DNA of 56,522 nt from CAZNPU01 sp964575335 (GCA_964575335.1 CAZNPU010000024.1:1-56522); one strand, 5' to 3'. Shown: positions 24,562-33,988, numbered from the stretch's first letter. Made by a program: numbers and translations. Notes: generated by a model from the sequence alone, not told the origin.

Positions 24562-27546
24562 TCAGGAACGCGCCTGTTTCCAGCGCAGCGCCAATTTGCT
24601 CAACTCCCTGAGCCACAACACGGAACTGGCAACGACAGCGCACATCAGCCAGTCACGCCACGTGAGGCTCACCGTTGAAAAGGCGTTTTGAAGAAACGGC
24701 ACGTAGATGACCGCGACGTGCAACAGCAAAGCGACACCAATGGCTGCCCAGAGCCAGCGATTGCGAAACATTCCGTGAAACGCGCTGCGCACGTCGGATC
24801 GAGAGTTGAACACGTTGAACAACTGGAACATCGTCAACGTGGTAAACGCCATGGTCTGCGCGTATCGGATGGAGCCTGTGCCTGCAATCAATCCACCCGG
24901 CATCGCAGCGTCGAGAATAAAAAGCGTGCCAAGAGCCATGATCGCGCCAACAAAGAAAATCCCGCCCCACATGTGCAGGGTCAGAACCCCTTCGCCCCGC
25001 GGTCTGGGCTTTTGACGCATCAGATCGTCAGCAGCGGGATCAACGCCAAGCGCAAGGGCTGGAGCGCCGTCGGTCATCAGGTTGATCCAGAGAATCTGCG
25101 TCGCCAGGAGGGGGAGAACAATGGTTTCGCCTTCAGCCTCAAGGCCGATCACCGGAGCGAGCACGACCCCGAGGAACATTGCCATGACCTCGCCGATGTT
25201 GCAGCTCAGCAGATACCGGAGAAACTTTCGAATGTTGTCGAAGATCCCGCGTCCTTCTTCCACTGCATGAACGATGGTGGCGAAGTTATCATCCGTCAGC
25301 ACCACATCTGCTGCCTGCTTTGAGACATCCGTGCCGGTGATGCCCATGGCAATGCCGATGTCAGCCGTGTTGAGAGCAGGCGCATCGTTCACACCGTCGC
25401 CGGTCATCGCAACGACCTCACCCGTGCCTTGACGCTGCAGTGCTTTGACGATCCGCAGTTTGTGTTCGGGATTGACGCGTGCATAGACGGAGACTTCAGC
25501 GACTGTCCGCTCCAATTCCGCGTCGGTCATCTTCTGAAGTTCCGCGCCGGTGACAGCTCGCGGTTCTGCTGCGTCATCTCCTGCGATGTTGAGTTCTCGT
25601 GCGATGACGACGGCTGTTTTTGGATGATCCCCGGTGATCATGATGGGGCGAATGCCCGCGCGGCGCGCCTGCATCACCGCCTGCTGCGCTTCCTCGCGCG
25701 GCGGGTCAATCATGCCGATCAGCCCCAGAAACACGAGGTCATGTTCAACGGATTCGTCAAAGTGCTCGCCATTGCTGCTTTCAGGCGGCAGTGTGCGATA
25801 GGCGACCGCCAATGTCCGCATCGCCCGGCCTGCAAGTTCGTCGTTGATCCGCATGATCTCGGCGCGGCGTTCTGCTGTCAGCGGCGCAGCGTGAGGTTTG
25901 TCTGATGCTGACAAGCCGCCGATGAATTCGTGCGTACACCGCGCCACCAGCACGTCGGGCGCGCCTTTGCTGAAGGCGACGACGCGCTTCCGGCGGTCAG
26001 CGTCGGCGTGTATGGTGGACATCAACTTGCGTTCGGAAGAAAACGGCACTTCGCCGATGCGTACAAAGCGCGCATCGAGCGCCTCATCGATCAGGCCGGC
26101 TTTGCGGGCTGCCACCAGCAGCGCGCCTTCAGTCGGGTCGCCCCGCACGCTCCAGCGGCGCGGCTGTGTGCCTTCTTCAACAAGAGTCGCATTGTTGGCC
26201 TGGTCCGCCACGGTGAGTGCCCGGTTCAACTCTTCGCGCAACGCGGCTTCTGTTGCATCGCTGTTGTTTTCGAGTCGAATCTCGCCTTCCGGCGCATAGC
26301 CGGTGCCTTCAAAAACTGTGCGTCCGGAGGCGGTCACCACTTCGCGCACGGTCATCTCATTTTTTGTGAGTGTTCCGGTTTTATCCGACGCGATGACGGT
26401 GGCGGAGCCGAGCGTCTCGACGGCTGCGAGATGCCGCACAATGGCGTTGCGGCGCGCCATGCGCTGCACGCCTAATGCAAGCACCGCGGTGACGACCGCG
26501 GGCAATCCCTCCGGCACGGCGGCAACGGCAAGCGCGACGCCGAGAATCAATACATCGAATAGGGCCGTGAAGCCGCGCACATTCTCCACGAGAATGATTG
26601 TGACGATCATCACCACCGCGATGCTGATGACCGTGAGGCCGAGCATCTTGCCGACGCGATTGAGTTCGATCTGCAGAGGAGTGGTTTCGCTGGGGATATG
26701 TTCGAGCATTCGGGCGATGCGGCCGAGTTCGGTATGCATGCCCGTTGCGGTGACGACAGCGCGGCCGCGGCCGTACGTTGCGACAGTGCCGGAGAAAATC
26801 ATGTTGGTGCGGTCGCCCAGGCCCGGCTCTGCTGTTGCATCAGCAGTGGCTCCGCTCTCGAGGGGCTTTGGATTCTTCTCAACGGGTATGCTCTCGCCCG
26901 TCAGCGCCGCTTCAGCCACCTGCAGCGATGTTGAATGAATGATACGGGCATCGGCTGCGATTGCGTCGCCTTCCTCGATCAGCAGGATGTCGCCTGGAAC
27001 CAGTTCATCCGCGGGAACCAGCTGCTGTTTTCCGCTGCGAATGACCCTGGCCTTGTCAGCTGATATCGCGCGCAGGGCTTCAATGGCAGATGCAGCCCGT
27101 GATTCCTGGACATAGCCCATGACGGCATTGAGCACCACGATGGCGAAGATGGCGATGGCTTCATAAGGCAGGCCGTCAGGCCCGTCTTCGCCGCGTCTGA
27201 GCAGCCACAGGAAAAACGAAATCACGGTGGCGACAAGCAGCAGGACAACCAGAACGTTCTTGAACTGAGCGAGAAACTTCAGCCATTCCGGCGTGGGCTT
27301 TGCTTTGCGGAGCTCGTTTCGGCCGTACTGTTTGAGCCTCGCTTTCGCCTCACGCTCGTCGAGACCCTGCTCAGCGTCGGTCTGAAGCTCAGCAATGACC
27401 GCTTCAGATGTTTGCAGATAAGGCGGGGACGTAGTGGTGTCGGTACTGGTCTTGGTTGGGGACGTCTGGCCAGGTTGTTGATGTGTCGTATTCCTCACGC
27501 TGCTGCACTCACATGCTTCTTGCGCCGTGCTAGTGGCGCTCAGCAT
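24562..27546 (-). CDS. P-type cation-transporting ATPase (Ca2+ type)
   Basis: A 994-aa P2-type pump, related to SERCA and bacterial Ca2+ ATPases, that uses ATP to move cations across the inner membrane. Seen in order: the N-terminal cation ATPase domain (LDEREAKARLKQYGRNELR), actuator motif LTGESIPVEK, TM4 site VAAVPEGLP, phosphorylation site SDKTGTLTKNEMTV, ATP-binding FSKGAPDVL, and hinge TGDGVNDAPALNTADIGIAMG. The final helices cover about 760-985. PEGLP rather than CPC/PEE points to Ca2+ (or Na+/K+-like) rather than heavy metals. The first ~50 residues are a Thr/Ser-rich tail unlike the family core, so a later start is possible. It stands alone. Confidence 0.93.
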   Translation of the reverse strand: MLSATSTAQEACECSSVRNTTHQQPGQTSPTKTSTDTTTSPPYLQTSEAVIAELQTDAEQGLDEREAKARLKQYGRNELRKAKPTPEWLKFLAQFKNVLVVLLLVATVISFFLWLLRRGEDGPDGLPYEAIAIFAIVVLNAVMGYVQESRAASAIEALRAISADKARVIRSGKQQLVPADELVPGDILLIEEGDAIAADARIIHSTSLQVAEAALTGESIPVEKNPKPLESGATADATAEPGLGDRTNMIFSGTVATYGRGRAVVTATGMHTELGRIARMLEHIPSETTPLQIELNRVGKMLGLTVISIAVVMIVTIILVENVRGFTALFDVLILGVALAVAAVPEGLPAVVTAVLALGVQRMARRNAIVRHLAAVETLGSATVIASDKTGTLTKNEMTVREVVTASGRTVFEGTGYAPEGEIRLENNSDATEAALREELNRALTVADQANNATLVEEGTQPRRWSVRGDPTEGALLVAARKAGLIDEALDARFVRIGEVPFSSERKLMSTIHADADRRKRVVAFSKGAPDVLVARCTHEFIGGLSASDKPHAAPLTAERRAEIMRINDELAGRAMRTLAVAYRTLPPESSNGEHFDESVEHDLVFLGLIGMIDPPREEAQQAVMQARRAGIRPIMITGDHPKTAVVIARELNIAGDDAAEPRAVTGAELQKMTDAELERTVAEVSVYARVNPEHKLRIVKALQRQGTGEVVAMTGDGVNDAPALNTADIGIAMGITGTDVSKQAADVVLTDDNFATIVHAVEEGRGIFDNIRKFLRYLLSCNIGEVMAMFLGVVLAPVIGLEAEGETIVLPLLATQILWINLMTDGAPALALGVDPAADDLMRQKPRPRGEGVLTLHMWGGIFFVGAIMALGTLFILDAAMPGGLIAGTGSIRYAQTMAFTTLTMFQLFNVFNSRSDVRSAFHGMFRNRWLWAAIGVALLLHVAVIYVPFLQNAFSTVSLTWRDWLMCAVVASSVLWLRELSKLALRWKQARS

Positions 27547-27619
27547 ACCGGCCTGCGAACTCTATGGGCTATGGGATTGAACGATATGAATGAAGCGTCA
27601 TCGCTGCGTTCTCAGCACG

Positions 27620-27670
27620 CTCTGCGGTGAATCATTCCCGGTCAATTTACCGCGGAGATCGCGGAGGAGG
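27620..27670. repeat. inverted copy of the CTCCGCGGTAAATTGACC repeat
   Basis: CTCTGCGGTGAAT (27620-27632) and ATTTACCGCGGAG (27645-27657) pair at 11 of 13 positions, giving a hairpin with a short loop. The right arm GGTCAATTTACCGCGGAG (27640-27657) is the reverse complement of the repeat starting at 19000, allowing one or two base changes. It lies upstream of the FkbM gene and inside the longer open frame there, which argues against the longer frame being coding. Confidence 0.7.
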
Positions 27671-27749
27671 GTATGAGGGTGCGGTGGAAAAGATCGTGTG
27701 CTGGCGTTACCTTGCGATCGAAGTTCTCCACCTGCTGATTGTTGTATGT

Positions 27750-28643
27750 ATGCAACCCGCACTGCTTCGCCGCCTGACGAATCTGTATCCGCTCCCACGG
27801 GGCGTGTTGCGCGCGACCCGCGCGGTGCAGCATCTGCAGCGAAGAAGCGACAGCGCCCGCGATGAGTGGGTGGTTATCCGCCACGGCTCCTGGCATCTGA
27901 CGGTGAACCTCACTCAGCCGCATCACCGCGCGATGTACTACTTCACCCGCGCGCTTTGCCGCACCGCTGAGCGCAGTCATCTGGCTCGGCTTATTCGATC
28001 AATGGTTGGGCCCGACAGCATTTTTATCGATATTGGCGCGAACTTTGGCCTGTACTCAATGATTTGCCAGGCTCACCAGCCGCGCGCGACCGTTCTGGCG
28101 GTGGAGCCGGAGCCGAGCACGTTTGAGGCGATGTCGCGCAGTGCGCAGTTGAACGGGCTGAGAAATCTTCATGCGTTTCATCTGGCGCTGAGCGACCAGC
28201 CGGGCACGGTCGAGCTTCGTCAGCACTCGGTGAATTACGGCGGCCATTCCATCATCTGGCGCGGTTCACAGTACATCGCAACGCATCTGGTGCCTGCGGA
28301 AACCTTCACCGCATGGATCAAGTCGCTGGACAGGATCGATCCGGCACGCATCAGCCTGATCAAGATTGATGTGGAACGCGCTGAATGCGCAGTCATCGCA
28401 GGGATGATGCCTTTTCTGGCGAGCAGTCATCGACCGCCGATTTATTGTGAAATCCGAGGCAGCGGCACTGCGCCGCCAGGGCCGTTCGACACCGCACACA
28501 AGGTGATCGATCAGCTTTCTGCCTTGGGCTATCAGGCGTATTGTCCGGCAAATCAGCTCTCAGCCCGGTCGCCGGGACGCATGCTGAGCGCTGCCCAGAT
28601 CCGCGGCGTGCGTGATGTGCTGTTTGTGGCGGATAACCGATGA
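27750..28643 (+). CDS. FkbM family methyltransferase
   Basis: A 297-aa S-adenosylmethionine-dependent methyltransferase of the FkbM family, which usually methylates sugars or polysaccharide/natural-product hydroxyls. The SAM-binding motif is FIDIGANFGLYSMICQAH, with the acidic post-motif VLAVEPEPSTF. A later motif is ISLIKIDVERAECAVIAGM, in which the family's D-V-E follows a lysine. The start at 27750 avoids the repeat upstream; the frame is open from 27627. No glycosyltransferases are adjacent, so the substrate is unknown. Confidence 0.85.
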   Translation: MQPALLRRLTNLYPLPRGVLRATRAVQHLQRRSDSARDEWVVIRHGSWHLTVNLTQPHHRAMYYFTRALCRTAERSHLARLIRSMVGPDSIFIDIGANFGLYSMICQAHQPRATVLAVEPEPSTFEAMSRSAQLNGLRNLHAFHLALSDQPGTVELRQHSVNYGGHSIIWRGSQYIATHLVPAETFTAWIKSLDRIDPARISLIKIDVERAECAVIAGMMPFLASSHRPPIYCEIRGSGTAPPGPFDTAHKVIDQLSALGYQAYCPANQLSARSPGRMLSAAQIRGVRDVLFVADNR

Positions 28644-28769
28644 TTTTTTGATCACTGCTCCGGCGGGGAAACGCGCCCTTCATACGACCAACCGGCGCTG
28701 AAGATCATGATGCCCATGACAGCCGCGGCGACAGCAGGGCGGTCAGCTCGCTGACCTTTGCGTGCCATG

Positions 28770-28797
28770 TGTCACGTGTCATATGTCATATGTCGCT
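28770..28797. repeat. heptamer tandem repeat (TGTCAYR) in intergenic space
   Basis: Four 7-base units, TGTCACG, TGTCATA, TGTCATA, TGTCGCT, at 28770-28797. They lie in the 283-base gap (28644-28926) between the FkbM gene and the FHA gene, which converge. Apart from this run I see nothing in the gap. Short heptamer repeats of this kind are common non-coding features in several phyla. Confidence 0.6.
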
Positions 28798-28926
28798 GAC
28801 CGGATGCGCGGTCTCTCACATTCGATCAGCAGCAATCGCCCAACGCACAATATGCAGGTTCGTGCGGCGCTGAGCGATGGAAGCATCGGCAGCACAATGC
28901 TGATTGCCAGTCAGGTGATAACGGGA

Positions 28927-30669
28927 TTATGGGGATGGAGACGAGGACGACTGCAGGCCAAGGAACGCGAGATCTTCCGGTCGCAACGCTGCCCATGCAG
29001 CAAGCGTGATGACGCAAACGAACATGAAAATGGCAGCAACCAATGGCCAGCGACGTCGCGGCGAGTTTGAAGCTGCTGTGCTGGTGATTGTGTGGACTGG
29101 CGTGAACAGCGCGCGATGTCGGCTTGCGATATCACCCAGCTCATGCGCCGCTCGCTGAAGCGCATCGACTGCTCTGTCGCGCTGCTCTGCAAGCTCGCTC
29201 AACTGCGCGCTGTAATGCTGCTGTCTTTCAGCGTACGCAGCAGCCTGTTCGGGATCACTCAACGCAGCTTCCGCAGCGCGTTGATCCGCTTCCACCCATG
29301 CTGCTTCAACTGCTGCAAATTGCTGTTGCAGGCTGGATACATGTTTGGCGTGTTCGTGAAGCATGCGAATCTGCTCGCGCATCGACGCCAGCATGTGCAT
29401 TGCTTCGTTTGCCCTGGCCACCGCAGCGCGTCGGGAGATTTCCTGCGCTTCCATCTGCTGCTGCAGCGTCGATTCGTGCACAGTGAGCTGTTCGATTCGC
29501 GCAGCCTGATCTTCAATTTGACGTCGAAGCTGCTGCTCCATCTGACGCGATTCCGACATCAGTTGATCAAACTGCTGCTCCAGCGGCTGTAGACGTCGCA
29601 ATAGTTCGTTGATTTCAAGCTGGTGGTCAGCGATGGTGAGCTGCGCCAATTTCGCCTGGCTGCTCGATTCGGTTACAAGAGCCTGCGCTTCTTCCAGCTG
29701 CGCGAGCGCTTCACGATGGCTTTGCTCCAGCGCGTTGAACGCTGCTTTTGCTTCCGCCAGTTCATTCTGAAGCGCTGCTATTTCCTGATCGCGCTGCTGC
29801 AGCGCCGCTTCAGCTGCTTCACGCTGTTGACGCTCATTGTCCAACTGGTCTGCGAGCTGCGCAAGACGCTCAGCGCTCGATTCAGCGTCAGCCAGCACGG
29901 CTTCGCGCTGAGCGAGTTCAGATTCACGTTGCTGTTGGTGCGCTTTCCACGCAGCCTGCGCAGCGTCAAATTGCTGCATTTCGTTCTGCAGCGCCTCACG
30001 CTGCTTATGCAGCGATGCTTCAAGTGAAGCAAGACGTTCGAATTCTTCATCCAGCCACGCAGCATCGGCTGATGACGCTGTTGACGCTGATATTGATGTT
30101 GATGTGGGTGCTGATGTTGAAGCCGACACCGAAGCCGATGCGATATCGCCATCCAGCAGCTGGGCAGCGACTGCCGATTCATCCGGCAACGATTGCGATG
30201 GCTGTGATGAGGGCGTCGATGCGGAATCTTCCGCAGCCGATTCTGCCGGAGCCGGCATTACTGATGTTGCTGACGATACCGAGGCGTCGTGTTCGTATAC
30301 GTACTGGCCGGTGGTCGTATCAGCCAGGGGATCGTACATCGGGCCGATGACGTGGTGCACATGCGCAGCATTGTGACTTTGGGCGTTGCTGTCGCGATAG
30401 ATCAGTTCAAATGGCCCAACGCCGATTCGATCGCCATGATGCAGCGGGGCTTGATCGATGCGTCTGCCGTTGACATAGGTGCCGTAACGTGATCCGAGAT
30501 CGCGGACATATATCACGCCATCGACGGTTTCGATGACGCAATGCGTGCGGCTCACGTGCGAATCGCGCAGCCGAATGATGCTGTCAGCAGCGCGGCCGAT
30601 CGTGACCGGCTCGTCGTCAATGCGAGCCCAGAGCACATCTTTGACTTTCTTGACTTCCAGCCGCGGCAC
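28927..30669 (-). CDS. FHA domain, coiled-coil, tail-anchored protein
   Basis: 580 aa, starting at GTG 30669. An FHA domain (about residues 20-95) binds phosphothreonine peptides: VTIGRAADSIIRL with the key Arg, DSHVSRTHC, and LGSRYGTYVNGRRI. A Ser/Ala/Thr-rich linker follows (about 125-200). A very long coiled coil, rich in Glu/Gln/Ala, covers about 200-520. Near the C-terminus, RRRWPLVAAIFMFVCVITLAAWAAL is a single membrane helix, so the protein is probably tail-anchored with its FHA and coil in the cytoplasm. A partner Ser/Thr kinase is expected elsewhere. It is divergent from the CDF gene. Confidence 0.88.
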   Translation of the reverse strand: MPRLEVKKVKDVLWARIDDEPVTIGRAADSIIRLRDSHVSRTHCVIETVDGVIYVRDLGSRYGTYVNGRRIDQAPLHHGDRIGVGPFELIYRDSNAQSHNAAHVHHVIGPMYDPLADTTTGQYVYEHDASVSSATSVMPAPAESAAEDSASTPSSQPSQSLPDESAVAAQLLDGDIASASVSASTSAPTSTSISASTASSADAAWLDEEFERLASLEASLHKQREALQNEMQQFDAAQAAWKAHQQQRESELAQREAVLADAESSAERLAQLADQLDNERQQREAAEAALQQRDQEIAALQNELAEAKAAFNALEQSHREALAQLEEAQALVTESSSQAKLAQLTIADHQLEINELLRRLQPLEQQFDQLMSESRQMEQQLRRQIEDQAARIEQLTVHESTLQQQMEAQEISRRAAVARANEAMHMLASMREQIRMLHEHAKHVSSLQQQFAAVEAAWVEADQRAAEAALSDPEQAAAYAERQQHYSAQLSELAEQRDRAVDALQRAAHELGDIASRHRALFTPVHTITSTAASNSPRRRWPLVAAIFMFVCVITLAAWAALRPEDLAFLGLQSSSSPSP

Positions 30670-30676
30670 GCTGCAG

Positions 30677-30685
30677 ATCACCTCC
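30677..30685 (-). promoter_or_regulatory. strong Shine-Dalgarno fixing a GTG start
   Basis: On the minus strand GGAGGTGAT lies seven bases before GTG 30669 of the FHA gene. It is a near-perfect match to the anti-Shine-Dalgarno. It decides the start: the frame is open for another 51 codons upstream, but that part has no such site and no FHA similarity. Confidence 0.85.
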
Positions 30686-30974
30686 GTTGGCACGCCTTGG
30701 GTTATGCGCCCGATCCCGGCATCAGGTTCCCCAATGCACCAATGTAGAGCATTAATGGCCGTCTGGTCGAATGAATTCGGGTGCGGGAGAGCGAGCACCC
30801 GGCTTTGTTTGCGTGCTCGCAATCAAATCTCCAGCACAACACGCGGCGGTCGGCAATCGCTACTGCTGCGATTGCGACTCCTGTCGGTCAATCGCCATGG
30901 CGGGGCTTACAATCCCGCTTTTCCATGACAACAACGACGCTGCGACGCATGATTACCATTTCACGTTCACGCTG

Positions 30975-31886
30975 ATGGCATTCACCCACCATCCCGACCC
31001 CAACGCCGGGCTTCGGCTTTCGCTGCTCGGATTGCTCATCAACATCGTGCTGGCAGCGATCAAACTGCTGGCGGGGCTGATCGGCAACTCGTACGCGCTG
31101 ATTGCTGATGCGGTGGAATCGATGGCGGATATCTTCGGCTCGGTGGTGGTGTGGGGCGGGCTGAAGATCGCTTCTGCGCCGCCGGATGAACGCCATCCGT
31201 ACGGTCATGGCAAGGCCGAGGCGCTTGCGGCGCTGGTTGTGGCGGCCATGCTCATCGCTGCGTCGATTGGCATTGGCGTTGCGGCTGTGCGTGAGATTCT
31301 TGCGCCCCAGCGGCCGCCGGCAGCGTTCACGCTCTGGGTGCTTCTGGGCGTGGTGGCAGTCAAAGAACTGCTGTTTCAGGCGGGGCGGCGTCTGTCGCAG
31401 CGTTCCGGCAGTTCCGCGGTGTCTGCGGACGCCTGGCACCATCGCTCTGACGCCATCACATCGCTTGCCGCAGCCATCGGCATCGGCATCACCCTGATAG
31501 GCGGACCGCAATATGTCGCTGCCGACGGCATTGCTGCGCTGTTTGCTTCAGGCATCATCCTGTTCAACGGCATCCGCCTGATTCGCCCGCCGCTGCACGA
31601 GTTGATGGACACCGCGCCGGTGGAACTGATCGAAAAGGTGCGTGCAGCCGCGGCTGTCGTGCCGGGCGTCAAGGACATCGAAACGGTTCAGGCCCGAAAA
31701 AGCGGCACGCATTACTGGGTCGACATGCACGTGGAAGTCGATCCTGCCATGAGCGTGCACGATGCTCATGCGCTGGCGCATCGCGTCAAGGATGCAATTC
31801 GCTCGCAGTTTCCTGCGGTTCGCGATGTGCTGATTCACATTGAGCCGTTTGGTGAGCGTGATGATGATGTGGACAGCAATGCCTGA
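30975..31886 (+). CDS. cation diffusion facilitator metal exporter
   Basis: A 303-aa CDF-family antiporter that exports divalent metals (Zn, Fe, Mn, Co or Cd) against protons. There are six membrane helices; TM2 has ALIADAVESMADIFGS and TM5 has AWHHRSDAITSLAAAIG, in which the H-x3-D pair forms part of the metal site. A cytoplasmic loop contains HPYGHGKAEALAAL. The C-terminal ferredoxin-like domain (about 210-300) has PGVKDIETVQARKSGTHYWV. In TM2 Glu replaces the His often seen in zinc transporters, so iron or manganese is possible. The start at 30975 is chosen from the family's length; no clear ribosome site is seen. Confidence 0.92.
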   Translation: MAFTHHPDPNAGLRLSLLGLLINIVLAAIKLLAGLIGNSYALIADAVESMADIFGSVVVWGGLKIASAPPDERHPYGHGKAEALAALVVAAMLIAASIGIGVAAVREILAPQRPPAAFTLWVLLGVVAVKELLFQAGRRLSQRSGSSAVSADAWHHRSDAITSLAAAIGIGITLIGGPQYVAADGIAALFASGIILFNGIRLIRPPLHELMDTAPVELIEKVRAAAAVVPGVKDIETVQARKSGTHYWVDMHVEVDPAMSVHDAHALAHRVKDAIRSQFPAVRDVLIHIEPFGERDDDVDSNA

Positions 31887-32008
31887 AAAAAGCCTGAAAG
31901 CCGCCAGCTGCCAGCGTGCAGAACTTGCAGAAAAGGCCGTGCGCAACGCTGCGTTGGCGTTGAGCGTTTGGTTTTTGGCGTTCGTTCTGAAGCCGGCGGG
32001 CTGAGCGT

Positions 32009-32014
32009 TACAAT
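32009..32014 (+). promoter_or_regulatory. candidate -10 box of the secretion cluster
   Basis: TACAAT lies eight bases before the gspF start codon at 32023. A weak -35-like TTCTGA lies about 18 bases upstream. If it is used, transcription would begin almost at the ATG and gspF would be read leaderless; no Shine-Dalgarno is visible before that ATG. Confidence is low because this rests on a hexamer match. Confidence 0.3.
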
Positions 32015-32022
32015 GTGACCAC

Positions 32023-33207
32023 ATGGCCACGTACGCATACATTGCGCGCGATGCATCGGGGCAGCGGGTGGAAGGCAAGGTGGCGGCGTCAACCGTCCAG
32101 GTGGCGCTGGCGGATCTGCAGGCTCGGCAACTCTCGCCGGTGTCGATCAAGGAGGTGCGCGACCAGCCGCGCGTGCAGCGACGGGTGTCGGTGCGTCAGC
32201 TTGCTGCGGCATATCGGCAGCTTGGCGATCTGCTCCACGCGGGCGTGCCGCTCCTGCGGGCGCTGCGACTGCTGGGACGGAGCAAATCAAACCTGCGGCT
32301 GGCCAAGATCATGGCTGAGGTTGCCGATGCGGTGGCGGATGGTTCGCGTCTGGCAGATGCGATGGCGGCCCATGCGGACGTTTTTCCGTCGGTGCAGGTG
32401 GCGATGGTGCGGGCGGGCGAGCGCGGCGGGTTTCTGGAGGCGGTGCTGCATCGCATGGGCACGTTTCTGGAACAGCAGGCAGATATGCGCGCCAAGGTTG
32501 TCGGCAACCTGATTTACCCGATTGTTCTGCTGCTGGTTGGCGTTGGCATTGTGATCGCGGCATTAGTGGGGTTCGTGCCGCGGTTCCGCGATTTTTACAG
32601 CCGCATTGAGCTTCCCTGGCCTACCAGGGCGCTGTTGGGGGCGTCGGATGCGTTTTCAAGTTATTGGCTCGTGCTCGTACTTGCGCTGGCCGGAGGCGTG
32701 TTCGGCCTGTGGCGGCTCTGGCGGCAGCCGGCGGTGCGGCGTGCGATAACAGTCTGGCTTATTCGCATGCCAGTTATCGGGCCGTTGTTGCGCAGCCTGG
32801 CGGTGGGGCGGTTCACGCGCATTCTGGGCACGTTGCTGGAAAACGGGATTCCAATCATGGCTGCGATGCAGATCAGCCGCGATGCGGCCGGTAATGTGCT
32901 GCTTGCTGAGGCGGTTGATCAGGCCATTGAGGCCATTCGCAGCGGCGAAACGCTGGCGCAGCCGCTGGGGCAAAGCGGATTGTTCAGCGACGACGTTCTG
33001 GAAATGATCGCCGTGGGCGAATCGGCCAACAATCTTCCAAGCGTTCTGGTGTCAATTGCCGACACCATTGAAAAACGCGTGGATCGCCTGCTGGCGGTGT
33101 TTATCCGCCTCATGGAACCGGCGTTGCTGCTGCTTCTGGCGGGAATTGTGTTATTCATCTTCATCGCGCTGATTGTGCCGATGATGAGAATGAGCACATC
33201 GGTGTAG
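32023..33207 (+). CDS. gspF: type II secretion inner membrane protein GspF
   Basis: The 394-aa polytopic platform protein of type II secretion/type IV pilus machines, which links the assembly ATPase to the pseudopilus. The N-terminus MATYAYIARDASGQRVEGKV fits the family exactly and fixes the start. It has two T2SF domains: residues about 65-190 (LGDLLHAGVPLLRALRLL, VQVAMVRAGERGG) and about 265-390 (LGTLLENGIPIMAAMQIS, DDVLEMIAVGESANNLPSVL). Membrane helices are near 165-190, 215-235 and 365-390. It is the first gene of the cluster; the assembly ATPase GspE normally found just upstream is missing here. Confidence 0.95.
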   Translation: MATYAYIARDASGQRVEGKVAASTVQVALADLQARQLSPVSIKEVRDQPRVQRRVSVRQLAAAYRQLGDLLHAGVPLLRALRLLGRSKSNLRLAKIMAEVADAVADGSRLADAMAAHADVFPSVQVAMVRAGERGGFLEAVLHRMGTFLEQQADMRAKVVGNLIYPIVLLLVGVGIVIAALVGFVPRFRDFYSRIELPWPTRALLGASDAFSSYWLVLVLALAGGVFGLWRLWRQPAVRRAITVWLIRMPVIGPLLRSLAVGRFTRILGTLLENGIPIMAAMQISRDAAGNVLLAEAVDQAIEAIRSGETLAQPLGQSGLFSDDVLEMIAVGESANNLPSVLVSIADTIEKRVDRLLAVFIRLMEPALLLLLAGIVLFIFIALIVPMMRMSTSV

Positions 33208-33420
33208 TCCCGGAGGCGGAGTTGTCGAGAAACTTCGAAGAATGTCTTTTGCGCGTCAGGTTAGCTGATACTATAGTTCCGAGGCCGGTGGAACCGGCTG
33301 CGCCGCCCGCGGCATCCGCTGCAACCCGGCTGCCGCCTTGCGGTACCGATTGACTGTGGTCCGCGACAGTCAGGCGTGGATTGGTGTGAAGACCAGAAAC
33401 AGACAATGGAGGGTCTTGTT

Positions 33421-33957
33421 GTGCGATTGGGAATGCAAAGGAAAACTCGTCGTTCGGTGAAGCGCCGTAGCGGCATGACGCTGATTGAGGTGCTGATCGT
33501 CATCGCCATTCTGCTGGCGGTGGGCGGTCTGGTGATGATGAACATCATGCCCGCCAAGGAAGGCGCCGACATCGACACGCAGCGGATTCAGTTGCAGAGC
33601 ATCGCCAGCGCGCTGGATATGTACAAACTGCACATGAAGCAGTGGCCGTCTGAAGAAGAGGGCCTCAACGCGCTGGTCAGCAAGGACGCGATTCAGGACG
33701 AAGCCAAAGCGGCCAACTGGCGCGGACCGTACATCGACGCCGCTGCGTTGCGCGACAAATGGAACAATCCGCTGGTGTATCGCTATCCCGGCGAATTGCG
33801 CGGCGAGGAATACTACGACCTGATCTCATACGGCCCCAACGGCCAGGACGACGGCGGTCAGGGTGATGACATCACCAATCACGACAACCTGAAAAACGCT
33901 GACGGCGAAATTGTCACCGACGTTGATTTCACCGCGCCATCCGCTACAGGAGGCTAA
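33421..33957 (+). CDS. gspG: major pseudopilin GspG
   Basis: A 178-aa major pseudopilin that polymerises into the periplasmic pseudopilus. The basic leader ends at G18, with the mature chain M19-T-L-I-E23 (Glu at +5) and hydrophobic VLIVIAILLAVGGLVMM. The globular part has the GspG pattern WPSEEEGLNALV, WRGPYIDAAALRDKWNNPLVYRYPG and DLISYGPNGQDDG with the calcium-loop-like acidic run. A GGAGGG seven bases before GTG 33421 fixes this start over an in-frame ATG at 33406. 213 bases separate it from gspF, so it may have its own promoter. Confidence 0.95.
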   Translation: MRLGMQRKTRRSVKRRSGMTLIEVLIVIAILLAVGGLVMMNIMPAKEGADIDTQRIQLQSIASALDMYKLHMKQWPSEEEGLNALVSKDAIQDEAKAANWRGPYIDAAALRDKWNNPLVYRYPGELRGEEYYDLISYGPNGQDDGGQGDDITNHDNLKNADGEIVTDVDFTAPSATGG

Positions 33958-33988
33958 TTCGGCGACCGAATCGGAAGGCGGCTGCGGC

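Noticed and set aside
27627..27749. N-terminal extension of the FkbM methyltransferase
   Set aside because: It is formed by a dispersed intergenic repeat and adds residues not seen in the family.
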